Source: SMBSF63 sp034003545
GTDB lineage: Bacteria > Chloroflexota > Anaerolineae > Anaerolineales > Anaerolineaceae
Reading direction: 5' to 3'
NCBI GenBank assembly: GCA_964447155.1
Contig: CAYURM010000019.1
Span: 1 to 55,307, forward strand
DNA: 55,307 bases
The notes beneath the pieces are model-generated. The model saw nothing but the letters and a program-made list of their open reading frames with translations. It had not been told where the DNA came from and did no database searches. A program made the translations under genes and the position numbers. Shown here one piece after another: positions 52,371-55,307 of this stretch. The stretch's first letter is position 1; each line of letters starts with the position of its first letter.

Positions 52371-53288
52371 TCACTTCTCTCGTTTGAAACTGTACGTATC
52401 AAAGTCACGGGCTATCCTGACATTCGGGAAGACTGCCTGCGCTTCCTCCAGAATATCCTTCTCACGGTAACGCCGCGAGATATGCGTCAGCACCAGTTGC
52501 CCCACCCCGGACCGTTCAGCCAGTTCAGCCGCCCTGCGGGCCGTCAGGTGGTCATATTTCCGCGCCAGCGCGGCATCTTCTTCCAGGTAGGTAGCCTCGA
52601 TCACCAGACCGTCCGCGCCCTGACAATATGCTTCCAGCCCACGGGTATCGCCAACATCGCCGATATACACAAAGCGCGTCCCCGGTTTGAACGCTCCCAA
52701 CACCTGTTCCGGCTCAATCACCCGCCCGTCCGGCAGGGTGACCGCTTCCCCCTTGACCAAATTCTTGCGCCATGGCCCCATCGGGATGTCCAGCGTCTCG
52801 GCTTTTTCCGGAAGAAAAGGCCGCCGCCCGGCTTCATCAAACAAATACCCCCGCGAATCGGTGTGACGGTGCGGCACGGCAAAATTTGAAATCGTGAAAT
52901 CTTCGCCCGCAAAGAATTCGCCCTCATCGATACAGGTCAACTTCACCGGCGGGTTCTTCGCCCCGCGCAGCACCACGCCAAACAGCAAGTCATGAATGCG
53001 GGACATCGAGCCAGGAGAAGCGAAAATCTCCAGATCATCCATTGCCTCCCAGCGCAGCAGGGTCGAAACCAGACCAGCCAGTCCCAGGATATGATCCAGA
53101 TGGCTGTGAGTGATCAAAATGCGGTTGAGGCGCTTGAAACCGATCCCCGATTTAAGGATCTGGCGCTGCGTACCCTCGCCGCAGTCGATCAAAAAGCGGT
53201 ACTCGTCATGTGAAAGCACCATCGCCGGTAAACTGCGCTGAATGGAAGGCGCCGAAGCGGAGGTACCCAGAAAAATCGTTTCGAACAA
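52371..53288 (-). CDS. rnz: Ribonuclease Z
   Basis: The 305-residue MBL-fold nuclease removes 3' trailers from tRNA precursors. It has the family N-terminus FETIFLGTSASAPS, the metal motif THSHLDHILGL, the substrate region AVPHRHTDSRGY, IGDVGDTRG, and LTHISRRYR. The start is placed at TTG 53288, which gives the usual family N-terminus; another TTG at 53306 would add six residues. No ATG is available. Two tRNA genes lie 2 kb away. Confidence 0.88.
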   Translation of the reverse strand: MFETIFLGTSASAPSIQRSLPAMVLSHDEYRFLIDCGEGTQRQILKSGIGFKRLNRILITHSHLDHILGLAGLVSTLLRWEAMDDLEIFASPGSMSRIHDLLFGVVLRGAKNPPVKLTCIDEGEFFAGEDFTISNFAVPHRHTDSRGYLFDEAGRRPFLPEKAETLDIPMGPWRKNLVKGEAVTLPDGRVIEPEQVLGAFKPGTRFVYIGDVGDTRGLEAYCQGADGLVIEATYLEEDAALARKYDHLTARRAAELAERSGVGQLVLTHISRRYREKDILEEAQAVFPNVRIARDFDTYSFKREK

Positions 53289-53428
53289 GGGATGACTGCC
53301 TTTCAATGATTAAAAAATAACCGACCTGTATTTTACCAGACCTTGTCCCGCTTGCGGCGAAAGGTCACCTTTTCCTGACGGCTTCGCGCCTTCGCAAAGC
53401 AATGAAAAAAGAGTTGCAGATTTTGCAG

Positions 53429-53456
53429 GGTGGGTTCACAACCCACCGAGTTTTTC
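53429..53456 (+). repeat. GGTGGGTT hairpin with T run
   Basis: GGTGGGTT (53429-53436) pairs with AACCCACC (53440-53447), followed by GAGTTTTT. It looks like a forward-strand terminator, but no forward gene ends here. The same core is in hairpins at 14453 and 46187. Confidence 0.6.
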
Positions 53457-53484
53457 TTTACGCCCCTGTGCAAAGCGGCCAGAC

Positions 53485-53516
53485 AAAAAACCGGCTGCCC
53501 CAATCCAGAGCAGCCG
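53485..53516 (-). terminator. Intrinsic terminator of the NBR1-Ig lipoprotein gene
   Basis: CGGCTGC (53492-53498) pairs with GCAGCCG (53510-53516). On the reverse strand the stem is followed by a T6 run. Confidence 0.8.
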
Positions 53517-53537
53517 ATTCAACATGAAAACCAATCC

Positions 53538-54653
53538 TCACCGCACGATACGCGGCGCAACCCACAAAGCCCAATCCTGACCAGGCGTAGCATTGGCTTC
53601 TACAACCAGAATAAACTCCACCGCCTTGCCATTCAACGCGGACAGGTCAATATCCACTGTACGCATGCTGTTGTCATATACCTCAGGCCATTGGCCGAGG
53701 GTCTGCACCCCGCTGCCGGCATCATAACGCAGGTAGAACTGCACATCGCAGCTCGCCCCGCCGTGCAGGCAGCCCACCTGGGCCACAAAACGATCCCCGC
53801 TCTGGATATTGACCGCCGGAAAAACGCCCTTGATCGAGCCGTTTCCTGTCCAGGCAGGGTTACTGCTCCACAGCGGATGGGTTTCGAGAGCGGGCGCACC
53901 CGCCTGCGCACCTGTCTCCAGCTTTGGGTCAGCGATGGACAGCACAAACCCGCGGTCGTCATTATTCGCACCCGGGCAGGGCAGCGTCCCGGCTTCGCTG
54001 GTCCATGTCGCCGAACACATCTGGTTCACAAAATTATATTTGACCGTTGTCCCAGCCCCCGGGGTATTGGTGACCAGAGACCGCACCTGGATATCGGCGT
54101 AAAACGTCCCGCCAAATTTCGTGCCGCCCTGATCGCGCATCTTCCAGTTGCCGCGGTACGTGCCGGGATTCATGGGAGCCTTCATCGCCACAGCCACATC
54201 CACTTCCTGTCCGGGCAGCACCTGCCCCGGCAGATAAACGGTTACCGGCGCGCCCATCGCGTCGCCGCTTTCAAAAGTAATCCCGTAAGCCGTGTTCCAG
54301 GTGCAGGAACCCCCATTCTTCAATCGCCAAACCTTGGTGAAATTCTCACCCGGCAGGAATTGGGTACCGTCTTCAACCGTCACATCCATGATGAAGTATA
54401 CGTAATTGCAGGGCATGGTGGTAGAAGCAGGCGGTACCTGCGTATTGGGAGGATTGAACGTTACCGTGGCAGGCAAAGTCGGCGGCACAGACGTGCCCGA
54501 CTGGGTAATTTCCGCGCGCACCGTCTCGGCCACCGAAGTCAACGTTAATTGACCGGCATCCGGCCCTTCCCCGTCACGGGTAGGAAAATTGCAAGCGGAG
54601 AGAATCAGCAGACTGACAAGCACTGCAATCAACAGGCGAAACCGGCTCAACAT
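53538..54653 (-). CDS. Lipoprotein with NBR1-Ig-like domain
   Basis: The 371-residue exported lipoprotein has a lipobox LSAC at C21 and a Thr/Pro-rich linker to about residue 85. An NBR1-like Ig domain follows (about 95-185), with FLPGENFTKVWRLKNGGSCTW and YRGNWKMRDQGG. The C-terminal 170 residues form a beta-rich region I do not recognise. The ATG at 54653 follows AAGGAGAAAA. It is probably a surface-exposed adhesive or structural protein. Confidence 0.85.
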   Translation of the reverse strand: MLSRFRLLIAVLVSLLILSACNFPTRDGEGPDAGQLTLTSVAETVRAEITQSGTSVPPTLPATVTFNPPNTQVPPASTTMPCNYVYFIMDVTVEDGTQFLPGENFTKVWRLKNGGSCTWNTAYGITFESGDAMGAPVTVYLPGQVLPGQEVDVAVAMKAPMNPGTYRGNWKMRDQGGTKFGGTFYADIQVRSLVTNTPGAGTTVKYNFVNQMCSATWTSEAGTLPCPGANNDDRGFVLSIADPKLETGAQAGAPALETHPLWSSNPAWTGNGSIKGVFPAVNIQSGDRFVAQVGCLHGGASCDVQFYLRYDAGSGVQTLGQWPEVYDNSMRTVDIDLSALNGKAVEFILVVEANATPGQDWALWVAPRIVR

Positions 54654-54925
54654 GGTTTTCTCCTTGTCTATGGTTGAAAAAAGATGAGGGGCGTCACTCG
54701 CCCCCAGGTTGATTCTAATCCATTTTGTGAAAACAATAAACCCGGTAGATAAGACGCTCTCCCCCGTCTGAAAGTTCCCGTGCATTAAAATTGATAAGCG
54801 CCTGAATGAGGGGGGCATCCAGACGCCTATCAACCTATTTATATCAAATTCAGGGGATTAATGCAAGAGATTCGGGTAAATTCGTTTAATCTAGGAACCA
54901 ATCCAAAATACCGCTCGGTTTCAAG

Positions 54926-54999
54926 TGCCCCAGGAGGAACTCGAATCCCCAACCTAAGCGTTAGGAGTGCTTTGCTCTGTCCATTTGAGCTACTGGGGC
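54926..54999 (-). tRNA. tRNA-Arg (anticodon CCU)
   Basis: The cloverleaf reads GCCCCAG acceptor, GCTC/GAGC D stem, anticodon loop CTCCTAA, a TTCGAGT T loop and CTGGGGC with discriminator A. The fifth anticodon-stem pair is A-C. It reads the AGG codon. CCA is not encoded. Confidence 0.9.
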
Positions 55000-55008
55000 G
55001 CGCCGGTT

Positions 55009-55014
55009 ATTATA
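55009..55014 (-). promoter_or_regulatory. -10 box of tRNA-Arg
   Basis: TATAAT on the reverse strand lies 9 bases before the tRNA 5' end. Confidence 0.5.
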
Positions 55015-55045
55015 GCATCTCACCATCCACTGGACAAGGGATTGC

Positions 55046-55074
55046 TTGACCATCTGCCAGCGTGCGGGTAAAAT
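55046..55074 (+). promoter_or_regulatory. Promoter of tRNA-Gly
   Basis: TTGACC (55046-55051), a 17-bp spacer and TAAAAT (55069-55074) lie 14 bases before the tRNA. Confidence 0.6.
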
Positions 55075-55088
55075 AGAAAAGCTGGAAT

Positions 55089-55160
55089 GCGGGCGTCGCC
55101 AAGTGGTAAGGCATCAGCCTTCCAAGCTGACATTCGCCGGTTCGAATCCGGTCGCCCGCT
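55089..55160 (+). tRNA. tRNA-Gly (anticodon UCC)
   Basis: The gene has acceptor GCGGGCG/CGCCCGC, D stem GCC/GGC, anticodon loop CTTCCAA, T loop TTCGAAT and discriminator T. CCA is not encoded. Its 3' end is duplicated 73-91 bp downstream. Confidence 0.93.
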
Positions 55161-55171
55161 CTAAAATAAGA

Positions 55172-55197
55172 AAGACTCCATTATCGGGGTCTTTTTT
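55172..55197 (+). terminator. Intrinsic terminator of tRNA-Gly
   Basis: AAGACTCC (55172-55179) pairs with GGGGTCTT (55186-55193), with two G-T-type wobbles at most, followed by TTTT. Confidence 0.75.
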
Positions 55198-55201
55198 CAC
55201 A

Positions 55202-55260
55202 CATTCGCCGGCCCCCAGTGAGGGGATGGTATTCGAATCCGGTCGCCCGCTCTAAAATAA
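55202..55260 (+). repeat. Duplicated 3' end of tRNA-Gly
   Basis: CATTCGCCGG (55202-55211) and a 29-bp stretch (55232-55260) repeat 55131-55169 of the tRNA gene and its 3' flank exactly. In this copy the two parts are split by 20 bp at the T stem. It resembles an attachment-site remnant or a partial tRNA copy. Confidence 0.75.
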
Positions 55261-55307
55261 CTGATGTTACGCAAAAGAGGCAAAAATCGGGTAATCTTAA
55301 GGCATGG

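Noticed and set aside
54834..54925. Upstream extension of the NBR1-Ig lipoprotein frame
   Set aside because: The 60 extra residues precede a good ribosome site and a clear lipoprotein signal peptide, so they are not translated as part of the gene.

Overview
The window reads as a piece of a bacterial chromosome, most likely from the phylum Chloroflexota (class Anaerolineae or a close relative). This is inferred from its combination of PD40 and NBR1-Ig lipoproteins, an LPxTG-bearing sortase fused to ELWxxDGT-type repeats, a YgiQ radical SAM enzyme, and intergenic regions rich in dispersed palindromes. No marker such as 16S rRNA is present, so the assignment is inference. No prophage, transposase or CRISPR array was seen.

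Left part (1-14.4 kb): a nucleotidyltransferase relic, a pyrimidine-nucleotidase-like HAD protein and an S41 protease precede an amino-sugar-like locus. A GntR/HutC regulator with its own promoter is followed by a mannose-family PTS (IIC, IID, IIA, IIB), two paralogous SIS-domain proteins, a ceramidase-like hydrolase, a small membrane protein and an MtnX-like HAD phosphatase. After one reverse-strand gene come nagA and two Gfo/Idh/MocA oxidoreductases. The picture is phosphorylating uptake of an N-acylated amino sugar, then deacetylation and deamination or isomerisation. EI and HPr are not in the window.

Middle (14.5-34.8 kb): two adenosine-deaminase paralogues, a PD40 beta-propeller lipoprotein, two MscS-type channels with a broken channel-like gene between them, a D-Ala-D-Ala-ligase-like ATP-grasp protein, an FmdB zinc ribbon and a secreted protein. 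A tight reverse-strand operon follows in the order C39 peptidase, sbcD, CBS/CorC membrane protein, sbcC and two glycosyltransferases. Then come miaB and a thioesterase.

Right part (34.8-55.3 kb): a repeat-rich stretch surrounds a membrane-anchored phosphatase, an M23 peptidase, an AAC(3)-like acetyltransferase and a YgiQ protein. Beyond it lie a GAF-PAS histidine kinase, an MBL-fold protein, asparaginase II, endonuclease III, an acyltransferase, metK under a SAM-I riboswitch with its own terminator, the sortase fusion, a NagD-type HAD protein, RNase Z, an NBR1-Ig lipoprotein, and tRNA-Arg(CCU) and tRNA-Gly(UCC), the latter with a duplicated 3' end.

The most striking non-coding signals are: (i) dispersed arrays of an 8-bp unit close to TGATTGAC, whose TTGAC core supplies -35 elements for promoters that begin transcription at or very near the start codon; (ii) four non-coding elements of about 195-199 bp with four complementary arms whose sequence differs between copies while pairing is kept, two of them flanking one gene as direct repeats; and (iii) several further hairpin repeat families.
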